50,125 nt of DNA from Strigomonas culicis (taxonomy: Eukaryota > Euglenozoa > Kinetoplastea > Trypanosomatida > Trypanosomatidae), in assembly GCA_000482145.1 (NCBI GenBank), contig AUXH01000064.1, positions 1 through 50,125 of the forward strand. Direction: 5' to 3'. A program made the position numbers and the translations under genes. Shown one piece after another: positions 27,501 through 36,257 of this stretch; the stretch's first letter is position 1, and every line of letters starts with the position of its first letter. The notes beneath the pieces were generated by a model that was not told the DNA's origin, searched no databases, and saw only the letters and a program-made list of their open reading frames with translations.

Positions 27501-28782
27501 CGCGGTGGTGGAGCGCATGCTGATCGTCCAGCAGCCGCGGGGCGGCAGCGCCCCGCCCGCGCACGGGTGCCTGCACGTCTGCAACGGCGGCGCGCTCACC
27601 GTGTCGCAGTGCCTTGTGCAGTGGGCGGAGCCGCCGCTCGCCGGCGCGGCGACGCTCTTCAGCTGCGAGGATAGCACGTCCCTGCTGCGGCTGCGACACA
27701 CCTTCTTCTCCGCCGCCCCCACCGCGCGCGCCGACGGCGGCAGCGGCGACGGCCTGCGGGCGACCGTCGCGGCGCGCGGCGGCGGCCGGCTGCGGCTGCA
27801 CGGCGTCAGCTCCACCGCGCTGGCGGAATGGCCCTTCTTCGCGCCGGCGCCGGTCGCCGACCGCCCGCGGCGCGCGAGCGGCCCGGCACCACCGCCGCTG
27901 CAGCTGGCGCTGGACGTGCGCACCGGCGCGGTCGCGCGCTGCGACGCCTGCGCTCTGCACCACGTGGCGGCCGCGGCGAACGGCCACGTGAACCTCCACG
28001 GCTGCCAGCTCTACGGCGCCGCGGGCCGCGCGGCCAGCCTCCTCTCGCTCGACGCCGACGCGCACGCCTGTCTCTCACACTGCAAGGTCTTCACGTCGCT
28101 GCTGTGCGGCCCGCGCCTCGCCGTGTCCGCCGCGGCCGCCTCCTCGCTGACGCTGCGCCACACGCACCTGGTCGGCTGGCAGGCGCCCTTCGTGGACCTC
28201 GCCGCGCGCAGCACCGCGATTGTGGACGGCGCCTCCGCCGGCACCGTGCTGCTCGCGGAGACGGAGGAGCGCAGTGAGGACGAGGCGGACGCCGCGCGCG
28301 GGGCCGCGCCGCTCCTCTGCGGCGATGCCAGCAGCGCCGTGTACCTGGACGCGCCGCTGCTGCCGCCGTACCGCCGGCTCCAGGCGACGGTGAAGCAGAT
28401 GGTGCAGCTGCCGCAGCGCTCGCCGCTCTCGACGCCGCTGTCGGTCGACGAGGGCGACGGCGACGACTCGCCGCAGTCCTCCAGCAGCCGCGGCAGCCGC
28501 GAGGTGGCGCGCGTGCCGCTCGTCACGCGCGTGTGCGTGCGGGCCCCGCCGCGCACCACCGTCGTGAGCCCCTCCACGCTGTCCGTCGCCTCCGCTGGCA
28601 CGCGGCGGGTGTGTGACTCGCTCTGGTGGGTGGAGGAGGGGCTCGAGGCGGCCGAGGCGGAGGAGGTGGAGGGAGTGGGGCGCAAGAGTGTCTTCGCAGC
28701 CCCCGGCCGTCGCGGCTCGCACTGGCTCACAGAGAAGATTGCTGCAAGTACTCAAACAGTACGCAAATTGTTTTCTCATTGA
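21511..28782 (+). CDS. UBE2Q-like ubiquitin-conjugating fold fused to a parallel beta-helix protein
   Basis: This is a predicted 2423-residue protein. Residues about 1-70 and 185-240 together resemble the two halves of a UBC (E2) fold: LQKIYVHFQKNGG, then strands (DISTWFVQLKY, DDFYVSLRMCF), then PLVFVVAPRLVSSFIHHG followed by AICSLELMSQQWELT and the helix VAILIRSLYETL. C216 falls where the E2 active-site cysteine lies, and AICxxELMSxQW is closest to the UBE2Q branch. About 115 Ala/Pro/His-rich residues interrupt the fold. From about 700 on, short strands repeat in the manner of right-handed beta-helix (CASH/PbH1) domains. Three related units carry NGFT(V/I)D and HVG(V/I) near residues 1021, 1395 and 1628. 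Linkers include Ser/Asp/Gly-rich tracts and a Gln run near 1513. There is no signal peptide. The start is the first ATG; the frame upstream has only TTG. E2 activity is an inference. Confidence 0.75.
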   Translation: MPHTASLSIAYIRKLQKIYVHFQKNGGLNRPDGCTLVQLIDDDDISTWFVQLKYKDDNGDDFYVSLRMCFSEDADAGSSPTAAAAPLTASPPAAPQRSALGHGDAQTNDPARSSSHCHNDVPESTKREAGEAHAAASVEQKDAHEAAAEAQGCERAEHPTPPPSTADRPHADGAVAAGTAKKAALPPAQGIHARLPLVFVVAPRLVSSFIHHGAICSLELMSQQWELTAENVAILIRSLYETLNPFEGDGRVVVAEAAAASGQPSRDAYTEEEHRYGVAHIHKAHPHLFRGCSTAPPHHPHRHSPPAVAEEGAGEDTSSVTSDDDIDACLLASFSGSSCCSLYSCGGRCGFSSGDDDDDEGGSSGCLPVGEAAAGASGLLAGPATHPCTSPCPPLTGETLSRSIVPAASAGVEEGEDAEAGRRSSGCQHPHRQRQREELPHWQRRHICSHLHKRCACRCTSGKAEGDRHEVRVPVTTQEQLLFAANELVRYQKVGQRRWRQQQQQDGKTGARHPPAHADRYAFKAKIHTEALVREHRARRNEKDGVASHVCGPTPLTDNNRKFVQVIRSATTQERQLLYEVVLPSLTEADEERDGASAAPHRNERYVVHISGDGIVTEGALWHRAHGTAAGTSENGGATQCHASSKKQKGDAVALFFRNKEDGEMVASTAHTPALRSHRSAYWRANNTDHLTSLLLDEGEEVPTTCIPAHLTLCLSHVYVYGHLQIFGNLILKDCVFVGTMSAEQGANVRILRSEVAIHIEDLLMLPALDRRAEPEDEAGGGCIQVSSGDWGEGSGSGCASLTEKGFKGGGGHPKKRKLKASRREGILALDTSRVEILSNTLVYRIRYDHTQQRTISPFALTRLESGVSASCCAPRSHVPEPPPSVLRRVMRSIVLVSNQARLRVVQSRLDPWVGSERTIFAEQGALVDASQSTFLAGLNSAVGIQGCRAFFERCLFVGVPCSPTPLLVQDTRRATGLNAELGGLLTVRHCAAQHVYFGFSVIAHSVGHFYDCHAVDTVNGFTVDASTAHLENCAARAHHVGVFTLRQAKCVVTDDRGGGFTARCQALAAATAQAEQVVDDHFMYYHRAASAPDHSLSSSSSSSTGSSSSFPSSGADDGEAARRWPPLDVPPAAGGAPQPRSALQRLAAHASNPLRAELRHALRRLATRESLLRPHERDDLRRLVACGLFCLTLARDDAAGEPPHAAEVAPSECPVAAVAGGGGSCGWPVAGSDAYRFVAAMDAPHFNLWRAAAASVPTSPWMQSDTPPHGSGERSARIAYYDDQRRGPQPGVFCGGRFGLEVNNAQLKAHGVSLLQMQDAPIYVYDGSQVELEDVLVLSTGHPVAQTQGCGVKAVRAQLRVCRCLVVDYVFAFAAIQGAVVSFEECMALRGVNGFTIDASHCEMRYCGADTNHVGVYALNRAQVNMKGTPHLVGVTSTLRTPPRLICGGLPSVLRGGLYGVEAQSCHMTCVGITVLRGSDTGFNAYTGSQMHLDRCLVDLSPDDAAVYVFKQQQQQQQQQVPSPQRAAQQAYEVAMARMAPLLLPEADASLAAAEPTALATSPPSADPLHSGAAAVSARSSGVKTWASSHCVAQHCEVRCTAFGFAAIGPGAVLEAGHCTAKRTANGFTVDSATMELVKCSANSSHVGISVVSHGQCVVRRGSYTARRHAVEVRGGVLHVQEHVKLYGFAHAGLYAHDGAHLESDADSVLDIKCHKAGSPADSQMEPPLPLLRGNAAPLGPLGPYLAACDPAALLPVCLLLDRATARVSQAVLGGGARCAVHCLPGAQLYLRNAHLHDFALVGVCVAREARLVACGCGLHAAAGGPEEGLALVVQPGGVCQLALGPDYGERPLPPPPRRDPRPSTSDAAAGDHAEAGEASTSEEHLPCLLRSESDARARLAMERSGQPPRRARWWHPAHLLAALFRGRPDAADGALQGGLAALHTAGDRTALGHASIAGAYTPFRRPVCSEAEAAAAALPPPFQVALIGRCHVEGTAVVERMLIVQQPRGGSAPPAHGCLHVCNGGALTVSQCLVQWAEPPLAGAATLFSCEDSTSLLRLRHTFFSAAPTARADGGSGDGLRATVAARGGGRLRLHGVSSTALAEWPFFAPAPVADRPRRASGPAPPPLQLALDVRTGAVARCDACALHHVAAAANGHVNLHGCQLYGAAGRAASLLSLDADAHACLSHCKVFTSLLCGPRLAVSAAAASSLTLRHTHLVGWQAPFVDLAARSTAIVDGASAGTVLLAETEERSEDEADAARGAAPLLCGDASSAVYLDAPLLPPYRRLQATVKQMVQLPQRSPLSTPLSVDEGDGDDSPQSSSSRGSREVARVPLVTRVCVRAPPRTTVVSPSTLSVASAGTRRVCDSLWWVEEGLEAAEAEEVEGVGRKSVFAAPGRRGSHWLTEKIAASTQTVRKLFSH
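26046..26072. repeat. CAG repeat coding for Gln
   Basis: Nine tandem CAG units encode a Gln run within the beta-helix region. The run lies in an insertion loop after VYVFK and is likely to vary in length between strains. Confidence 0.8.
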
Positions 28783-29082
28783 TGAATTTCTTTTTTTTTA
28801 CTTTTTTTTCTGTTTTCCCTTTACTACTGTTACTATGACTATTAGTATTCTCATTGGATTGGACTGTTTGTTATAGGCGTTTTTTTTTCTCGTTCATTCT
28901 TTCCTTGTGCTGCACTGTGACTATAATAATGCGTATCTTTATCTATATATATATATATATATATATACGTGTACTTTTGCCAGTGTGTCTATGCGTGTTG
29001 GTCAAAAAAAAAGAGATGCTATTCTCCTCCCCGCTGCTCTACAAATAGATTTTTTATAAACTATTCAATCCTATTTTGAGTC
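28783..29082. other. AT-rich spacer with TA microsatellite
   Basis: The spacer holds T runs and a perfect TA dinucleotide repeat at 28944-28967 (12 units). No coding potential is evident. Confidence 0.6.
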
Positions 29083-29099
29083 GTTTTTTTTTTTTGTAG
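29083..29099 (+). promoter_or_regulatory. T-rich tract and splice acceptor for the helicase gene
   Basis: A long T run ends in GTAGG with AG at 29098-29099, about 150 bases before the ATG. Further T-rich tracts and AGs lie closer to the start, so the site used is uncertain. Confidence 0.4.
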
Positions 29100-29247
29100 G
29101 ACTCGTTCTTTTCTTTTAATCGTGTTTTTTGAGGAAAAAACTGTAAAACAAACAAACAAAATAGTAATAAACTAGCAGTAACGTCAAAAATATATATATC
29201 CATAGGAAAACTATAATCGAAAGAGGTACACACATAGAGGAGTATAT

Positions 29248-32200
29248 ATGTCTTCCCATTATAAGGAGATTAACAATGCCTTTGAAGACTGCCTAGGTCA
29301 GGTAGGCTTTGCGGCCGGCATCGCCATCACGGAGGCGCAGCCCATCAAACAGCTTTTCCAGTCGCGCGCCATGTCGCTGTCGAGCGAGGACAGCATCTCC
29401 GGCACCTCCTTCGCCTTCAAGCCCATCTACACAAAGCATGCCCTCCTCTCCGTCGTCAACGAGGTGCTGGCGGATCTCAAGAGCACGGCCGTGATCGACC
29501 AGCTGCAGGACGAGGAAGAGACCCGTCTCGCGTGGAAGTTCCTGTCGCAGGTGGTGAAGCGCGACAGCGCCATGACCGAGACGATCAGCGCGGCGCTCGT
29601 GCGGTCCGCGGTCCATTACCACTACGCGTGCGCCCGGCCGCGGCAGTTCGACATGTTCGTCCACCTCAGCGCCACCGAGATGTTCTTCGTCGACGGTGAC
29701 TCGCTGCTGATGGCGGCGCTGTCGTATGTGCAGGTTGACTGGGACCTGATGCAGCCCGTTCATGTGCTGTACAACGCCCAGTCGCTGCTGAAACGGCTGC
29801 AGGACCGCGGCGCCCGCTTCCACGTCGTCTTCTTCGACAACCAGCGGTGGTTTTGGGAGAAGGCCCCGCAGAAGCTCTTCATCCGCGAGGCGCTGCGGCT
29901 GTCGCTGCTGAATGTGTCGCAGAGCAGCGGCGGCGCGACGCTCACGGTCGAGAGCTTCCCGAGCTACGCCTCGGAGGAGTTCCAGGCCTACGTGACCAAG
30001 TACGACCCCGAGTTCATCCTCATGTCGGACGGCGAGCAGCTGGGCACCCCGAACGACCTGCTCCGGACCTTTCACCACACGGACGAGGCGAGCCACGCGG
30101 CGGATACGGCTGGGGTCAAGCGGCCCTATCGTAGCCTCGTGGAGGACGAGGCGCACGGCGACCGGGTGGCCTTCTACTGCCGCACCTTCCTCCTGTGGGC
30201 GACCGCGCACCACATCAAGGTCGCCTACTCCTCCCGCATCGTCGCGAAAGAAAACGCGCTCATCGTCTTCGCGGTGACGGTCGACAGCAATGTCTTCGCG
30301 CGGGCCCTCATGTTGGAGAAGAGCGTCACGGAGCTCGCGCGGGACATGGAGACGGCGGTGGCGCTCCCCGCCCTCAGCGAGGACGCGATCGCCGCCGCGA
30401 GCGACGACGGCATCCCGCTGCCGGAGCAGGTCGTCGCCGGCGCGGTGCACGCGCTGCTGCACAACGGCACGGCGCACAGCGCGCAGACCACGCAGCTCTG
30501 CCAGGCGCTCGTCGTGTGCGCCTACGCGGCGCCGCTGCTGAGCGTCGAGCTCCGCGCGCAGGCGGTCGCGCCGTCGGCGGCGGTCAGCGCCTTCCTCAAC
30601 ACGATCGCGCCGTACCTGCTGCAGGTGCTGCTCGTCCGCGGCTGCGGGAAGGGCAAGGGCAAGGAGTACGATCTCTGGGACGGCCACCTGCTCTGCGCGG
30701 TCGTGCACCACCTGCGGCAGACGCCCACCGCGGAGCTGCTGGACGAGGACGGCACCGCGGACATCGAGTACGGCTGGAAGGGCATCATGGGCAGCGACGC
30801 GCCGTCCTTCACGACCGCCGCGCTGACGGCGCTGCCGGAGGTGGAGTTCGCCGCGCCGCCCAAGACGATCGCCTGCCCGCGATTCACGCACGAGCTGGTC
30901 GAGCGGCTGACGGCGTCCTTCGCGGTGCGGGGCCACGTGGCGAACAAGCCCTTCCCGCCGGGCTTCGGCCTCGCGAACAACCTGTCGGGCTGGGCGGTCT
31001 CGCACCCGCTGGACGAGCTCAACGACGTGGTCGACACCTACGCGGAGGAGACGCGCGCGAAGACGATGACGGACCGCGAGAAGCGCAAGGCCGTGGAGCT
31101 GGAGGCCGCCTTCATCAAGGACGCCACCGTGCAGGCAGAGTCCATGGACATCCGCTTCACGGACCCCATCGCACTCGTCTGCTCGGAGCCCTCCTCGGAG
31201 AACGACGAGGACACCGCGGAGAGCGGCAAGAAGGGCGCCGGGGGCGTGCCCAAGGCGCACAGCGGCCAGCGCAACAAGAAGGTTCGCGGGAAGGACGAGG
31301 TGATCCGCGAGGAGACGAACCTGAACGATGCGAACCGCACGGTGCGCGAGAACCACCAACAGATGGAGAACGTGCTGAAGAACGCGGCGAGCGCCAAGTC
31401 GCCGGACGACCGCGCGCAGTCCATCTCGACAGTGCAGGCCTTTCTGCAGCGCCTCAAGAAGTCCGCCTCCTTCTACAACAAGTTCGACCCGGGCTTCATC
31501 CTCGCGGACCCGGAGGGGGCGACGTACAGCCTCCCCCTCGAGCTGGACATGTGGCGCACCATCGTCGGCGCGAGCGGGATGGGCGAGTCCGAGATGGTGT
31601 ACTCACTCGACGGCCGCACCGGCGCGGCGACGCGGATGACCGCGACCGGCGCGAAGCAAACGCTCTTCGTCTTCCAGATCATACAGGGCCTTGTCGAGCA
31701 GTGCGTGGGCGGCCCGGCGAGCGGCGGCGCGAAGGGGAAGGCGGCGAAGGAGACGGTGAACGCGACGTGGGATAAGCTCGACCGTCTCCGCACGAGCAGC
31801 AACGGCAACCTCACGACGCCGTACGAGGTGGCCGCGTTTCTGCACTTCGTGGCGCTCAAGTACATCCAGTACCACTTCGAGTGCCGCCTCATGTGCAGCA
31901 TCGTGCGCCTGCGTCTCGACAACTGGAAGGAGGAGCGCGAGCGGGCGCGCATCAACAAGGAGCAGCCGAACATCCAAGTCGGCATCCCGCTCTTCCTCTA
32001 CGTGCACCACACGGCACTCGCCATGGTGCGCAACTTCGGTGTCTCGCTCTCCGTCGACGAGGTGAACCTCCTCCGCAGCGCGCTCGCCTTCTTCGACTTC
32101 CCGGCGGCGTACGACGAGAAAGTCGACCGCGCGATTGCGCAGTGGCAGGGCAAGCCGCTGCCGGTGCTGCCCGCCACGATGCGGCCGCGGGAGGCGATCT

Positions 32201-35200
32201 ACCGCGAGTCGCCCGAGACGATGCAGCTCATGCACATGGGTCACCTGTTGGAGCGCCCCATCATCCCGCAGAAGGACTACCGCGTCGTGTTCAACCCGGA
32301 TCAGTGGCAGCGCGATCTGCTCGACATCGTGGACCAGCGCGGCAGCGCCGTCGTGTGCGCCCCGACGTCGGCCGGCAAGACGTTCATTTCCTACTACTGC
32401 ATGCTGAGCGCGCTGCGCACGTCGAACACGAAGGTCGTCGTGTACATCGCGCCGAATCGTGCGCTCATCAACCAGGCCGTCGCGGATGTCTGCGGGCGCT
32501 ACGGCACGAAGCAGTACACCGGTGGCGGCACCAACGTGTACGGCGTGCACGGTGGCGATGACTACCACCGCTTCCACGACAAGTGCCAGGTGCTCGTGAC
32601 GCTGCCGGAGGTGCTGGAAACCCTGCTGCTCGCGCCCAAGTACAAGGAGTGGACGAAGCGGCTGGACTACGTCATTCTGGATGAGATCCACACCATGGAG
32701 AGCAGCGGCAACGGCGACGTGTGGGAGCGGGTGTTGGCGCTGCTGCCGTGCCCCTTCGTCGCGCTCTCCGCCACGCTCGGCGAGACGCAGCAGCTCTGCG
32801 GGTGGCTGAACCGCGTGCAGGGCCGACTCGAGCAGCAGGAGCAGGCCCTCGCGGCCGCCAAGCAGGGAAAGAAGAGCAGTCGGAAGAAGCGCGACTACAC
32901 GGTGCACGACATCCCCCGCAGCGGCGCCATCCAGCGGTGGAACGACATCCAGAAGCACATCTATCTCCCCCCGCCCGGCTACGCGCCGACGCTGAAGAAG
33001 CTGACGGCGACCTATACGGAGCGCCACATCCAGGACCTGCACCCGCTGTCCATCCTGACGCTCGACCAGTTGCGCAACGGCTTTCCGCCGGACATCTCTC
33101 TCGTCCCGAGCGAGGTGGTGCAGCTCCACGAGCGCATGGTGCAGCACTTCAACGAAAAGGTGCTGCAGATACCGAAGGGCGCCGGCGCGCAGCCGCAGGG
33201 ACCCTGGGCGACGCTGCAGATCGTACACGACATGAGCGCGCAGCTCGCGAGCCTGATGCCGGAGCGCTACTTTGCGGAGACGAACTACATCACGCAGAGC
33301 CAGGCGAGGCAGTACGAGGCAGACGTGAAGAACGCCTTTGTGTACTGGACGATCCTCAGCCAGTCCGCCGTGCAGCACCACCACGCCGGCAGCGAGGACG
33401 ACGTGCTGTCGCCGGAGGAGGCCGGCGAGTTCAGCGCGGTGATGCTGGACCTCTGCGAGAGCATCCTGCGCACCTTCTCCCAGCACCTCTACGCGGACGA
33501 GGTGAAGCTCGAGAAGTACGCCATCACAATCGCGACGGAGCGCGGCGAACAGCTGCAGGACGTCAAGGCGGCGGCCCCCGGGGCGGCCAGCAAGAAGGCG
33601 CCGGCGTACTTCCCGGACTCGAAGGAGTTCATCGGGTCGAACATTATCAGCGTGCTGCGCGAGCTCAACACGCGCAAGATGGGGCCCGTCATCGTCTTCA
33701 GCTTCGAGAGTGAGGACTGCGACGACCTGGTGAAGACGGTGGTCGAGCAGCTGGAGCTCGCGGAGGCGGCGTACCGGCAGACGGAGGAATTCGCGGCCTA
33801 CAAGGCGAACATGGAGCGCAAGGCGGCCGTCAAGGAGGCCACGCGCCGCCAGCACGAGTCCAACCTGAAGCAGAAGCGTCTCGCCGTCGACGACCGCGGC
33901 GAGGTCTCGCGCGCCGACCGCGAGGCGGACAACATGGACAACGACGACGAGGACTGCGAGGTGCCGGATGTGCTGCCGGAGTTCACCTTCATCGGGTCCG
34001 CCGTCAGCTGCCACGAGGAGGTGCGCGAGGCGATCGACGTCTGTGAGAAGCGCGGCGAGCCGCTGCTGGCGCGCGCCATCAAGCGTGGCATCGGCATCCA
34101 CCACGCCGGCGTGAAGGGCAAGATCCGTCGTCTGAACGAGATTCTTTTCCGTGGCCGCCACTGTGGAGTCATCTTCGCGACCGAGACGCTTGCGCTCGGC
34201 GTGCACAGCCCGTGCCGCTCCGTCGTCCTCGCCGGCGACCACGTGCTGCTGAACACGACGCAGTTCCGTCAGATGATGGGCCGCGCCGGCCGCCGCGGGC
34301 TCGACAGCATCGGCCACCTCGTCTTCCTGAGCATCAGCATGAAGAAGATCACGCGCCTCATGACGAGCAGCATGACGGTCATCAAGGGCAACGTGCAGCT
34401 GACGCCGGTGACGCAGCTGCGGCTGCTGCAGCTCTACGACTACGTGCGGCACCGCTCCACCGCCGAGCGGCCCTCCAAGCACGCGGAGGAGTGGAAGGAG
34501 TACGCCTTCCAGCTCGCGGAGCGGCTCTTCGTGAACCCGCTGTACTTCCACGGCCGCGAGACGGTGGCCGGGGGCAACATGGAGCCCTTCTCGGTCGAGC
34601 TCCTGCAGATGCTGCTGGGCTTCCTGCAGCGCCAGGGGCTGCATTACAGCGACCGGCCCTCGTCGCTCGGCACGCTGCTCGTGAACGCGATGTACGTGTT
34701 CCGCAACGCGGGGGTGGGGGTGGAGGGCTTCGCCTTCCTCTCCATGCTGGTGCGGGGCGTGTTCGAGCAGGCAGACTTCACCGGCCCCGCCGCGCAGCAG
34801 CTCAACACGACCGTGTACCCGCAGGAGCCCTCGCAGGAGAGCTGCTCGGAGGCCCTCGCGGAGGTCGTGGCGTACCTCTTCACGATCCACCGCATCTGCG
34901 GCCTCCCGCTCGAGATCCACCGCTCCGCGCTCAGCGACCCCGTCGTCACCGCGCTGTGGGGGAAGAAGGCGGCGGCGCGGCAGCACCGCGTGGTGCTCGC
35001 GCCCCTGCACAGCTGCCTCCGGCAGGTCCCCGGGGGGAAGGCGGCCGCCACGGTGCTCGACAACGCCGCCGCCTTCCGCGTCGTCTCCGCCTTCTATGCG
35101 AACCTCGCTCAGCAGCTGCGCGCGGAGGAGGCCGCCGGCGACGTCGCCGCGCCGGCGCCGGGACGCCTGCCCTTCATGAAGGGCGCGAAGAGCTTCGTCT

Positions 35201-35805
35201 TTGCGAAGCACAACAAGGCGGTCGAGATGCCGCTCACCGCGAAGCTGCAGGCGACGACCGTTCCCTTCGCCGCCCGCGAGCCCTTCGTCGCCATCAGCGG
35301 CTGCGGCGATAACTTTGCGGGGGTGGAGGATCTCTCGTGGACGCTGCGCAGCGGACTGCTCTGCGACCGGCAGATGCTGCCGGTGCTCGACTTCACCGAT
35401 GGCTGCCGCCACGACGGCGCGCAGGTGCTCATCAACGCCTGCGTCGCGGACTTCATGCGGTGCCAGGCGCAGGTCGACTCCATCCGCTCTAACTATCGCT
35501 TCACGCTCCTGGAGGACCTGAACGGCCTCACGCAGTCCGAGAGCTACGCCGTGCTGAGCCGCGTCGAGCACCTGCTGTCGAACCTCGCCGGGCTGTTCCG
35601 CCAGGATCCGCTGCCGCCGATGGAGGTGCTGTCGTCGCTCTTCCCGGAGGAGGGCGAGGGCGAGGCGCCCAAGTACTACGCCGGGGCCCGCCGCGTGCTG
35701 GACCTGGCGACTCGCCTACACGGCCTGCGCTCGCAGATCGACAAGGACTACTCCGGCGATCAGTTCCGCATCAAGATGGAGGGGTGGAAAAAGGAGAAGA
35801 AGTGA
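29248..35805 (+). CDS. DDX60-like Ski2-family RNA helicase with N-terminal PIN-like domain
   Basis: This is a 2185-residue superfamily 2 helicase. Motif I is APTSAGKT with K1044, motif II is DEIH at 1145-1148, motif III is SAT at 1174-1176, and motif VI is QMMGRAGRRG at about 1675-1684. TETLALGVHSP precedes motif VI and places it in the Ski2 class. The long N-terminal part contains FFVDGDSLLM (D149, D151) and FHVVFFDNQRWFW (D197), a PIN-like arrangement that also begins vertebrate DDX60. Overall length and architecture fit DDX60 better than Ski2, Mtr4 or Brr2. In vertebrates DDX60 takes part in antiviral RNA sensing; the role in a protist is unknown and could be RNA decay or translation control. 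All core ATPase residues are present. Lys/Glu-rich insertions occur between the RecA-like lobes (near 1215 and 1530-1590). No organelle targeting is evident. Confidence 0.88.
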   Translation: MSSHYKEINNAFEDCLGQVGFAAGIAITEAQPIKQLFQSRAMSLSSEDSISGTSFAFKPIYTKHALLSVVNEVLADLKSTAVIDQLQDEEETRLAWKFLSQVVKRDSAMTETISAALVRSAVHYHYACARPRQFDMFVHLSATEMFFVDGDSLLMAALSYVQVDWDLMQPVHVLYNAQSLLKRLQDRGARFHVVFFDNQRWFWEKAPQKLFIREALRLSLLNVSQSSGGATLTVESFPSYASEEFQAYVTKYDPEFILMSDGEQLGTPNDLLRTFHHTDEASHAADTAGVKRPYRSLVEDEAHGDRVAFYCRTFLLWATAHHIKVAYSSRIVAKENALIVFAVTVDSNVFARALMLEKSVTELARDMETAVALPALSEDAIAAASDDGIPLPEQVVAGAVHALLHNGTAHSAQTTQLCQALVVCAYAAPLLSVELRAQAVAPSAAVSAFLNTIAPYLLQVLLVRGCGKGKGKEYDLWDGHLLCAVVHHLRQTPTAELLDEDGTADIEYGWKGIMGSDAPSFTTAALTALPEVEFAAPPKTIACPRFTHELVERLTASFAVRGHVANKPFPPGFGLANNLSGWAVSHPLDELNDVVDTYAEETRAKTMTDREKRKAVELEAAFIKDATVQAESMDIRFTDPIALVCSEPSSENDEDTAESGKKGAGGVPKAHSGQRNKKVRGKDEVIREETNLNDANRTVRENHQQMENVLKNAASAKSPDDRAQSISTVQAFLQRLKKSASFYNKFDPGFILADPEGATYSLPLELDMWRTIVGASGMGESEMVYSLDGRTGAATRMTATGAKQTLFVFQIIQGLVEQCVGGPASGGAKGKAAKETVNATWDKLDRLRTSSNGNLTTPYEVAAFLHFVALKYIQYHFECRLMCSIVRLRLDNWKEERERARINKEQPNIQVGIPLFLYVHHTALAMVRNFGVSLSVDEVNLLRSALAFFDFPAAYDEKVDRAIAQWQGKPLPVLPATMRPREAIYRESPETMQLMHMGHLLERPIIPQKDYRVVFNPDQWQRDLLDIVDQRGSAVVCAPTSAGKTFISYYCMLSALRTSNTKVVVYIAPNRALINQAVADVCGRYGTKQYTGGGTNVYGVHGGDDYHRFHDKCQVLVTLPEVLETLLLAPKYKEWTKRLDYVILDEIHTMESSGNGDVWERVLALLPCPFVALSATLGETQQLCGWLNRVQGRLEQQEQALAAAKQGKKSSRKKRDYTVHDIPRSGAIQRWNDIQKHIYLPPPGYAPTLKKLTATYTERHIQDLHPLSILTLDQLRNGFPPDISLVPSEVVQLHERMVQHFNEKVLQIPKGAGAQPQGPWATLQIVHDMSAQLASLMPERYFAETNYITQSQARQYEADVKNAFVYWTILSQSAVQHHHAGSEDDVLSPEEAGEFSAVMLDLCESILRTFSQHLYADEVKLEKYAITIATERGEQLQDVKAAAPGAASKKAPAYFPDSKEFIGSNIISVLRELNTRKMGPVIVFSFESEDCDDLVKTVVEQLELAEAAYRQTEEFAAYKANMERKAAVKEATRRQHESNLKQKRLAVDDRGEVSRADREADNMDNDDEDCEVPDVLPEFTFIGSAVSCHEEVREAIDVCEKRGEPLLARAIKRGIGIHHAGVKGKIRRLNEILFRGRHCGVIFATETLALGVHSPCRSVVLAGDHVLLNTTQFRQMMGRAGRRGLDSIGHLVFLSISMKKITRLMTSSMTVIKGNVQLTPVTQLRLLQLYDYVRHRSTAERPSKHAEEWKEYAFQLAERLFVNPLYFHGRETVAGGNMEPFSVELLQMLLGFLQRQGLHYSDRPSSLGTLLVNAMYVFRNAGVGVEGFAFLSMLVRGVFEQADFTGPAAQQLNTTVYPQEPSQESCSEALAEVVAYLFTIHRICGLPLEIHRSALSDPVVTALWGKKAAARQHRVVLAPLHSCLRQVPGGKAAATVLDNAAAFRVVSAFYANLAQQLRAEEAAGDVAAPAPGRLPFMKGAKSFVFAKHNKAVEMPLTAKLQATTVPFAAREPFVAISGCGDNFAGVEDLSWTLRSGLLCDRQMLPVLDFTDGCRHDGAQVLINACVADFMRCQAQVDSIRSNYRFTLLEDLNGLTQSESYAVLSRVEHLLSNLAGLFRQDPLPPMEVLSSLFPEEGEGEAPKYYAGARRVLDLATRLHGLRSQIDKDYSGDQFRIKMEGWKKEKK

Positions 35806-36219
35806 GCCCCCGCCTCCTAAGGAGGGACAGAAAAGGGAGAGGGGAGAAGGGGGGAAAGGCATACAGCCTTGACATCTCTTCTCCGGTTCGGTAGAGAACA
35901 ACGTCGGAATCAACACATGACAGTCTTGTCTTTATTGCTTTGCCACCAATATCGGTTGATCTGTGTTGTGTTATTGTTTTGTTTTTGTTTTTGTTACCAT
36001 CTGTCATAAATGATTATCTCTGATAATAAATAATAAAGCAGTTAATATTTTTTTTGTTGTTTTGTTACTATTGTTTGTTTGTTTAGTTTCTCTCTAATTC
36101 TAATAGTATATATCTCCACTTAACAATTCATTATTAAAAAAAGTCTATACAAGCATACTTACATGTGCTTCAGTGCCCATCATTCGATATGGCAACCCCA
36201 AGTATATATACTTATATAC

Positions 36220-36257
<38 letters not shown>

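Noticed and set aside
23656..28065. Very long open frame on the minus strand opposite the E2/beta-helix gene
   Set aside because: It is rich in Arg, Ala, Val and Gly and mirrors the GC-biased codons of the plus-strand gene. It has no domain, splice signal or sensible composition.
31603..35571. Long minus-strand open frame opposite the helicase gene
   Set aside because: It is a composition shadow of a gene with clear helicase motifs on the other strand.
36221..36256. TG repeat as a GT-rich polymerase II promoter
   Set aside because: It lies inside a unit with same-strand genes on both sides. A microsatellite is the simpler reading.
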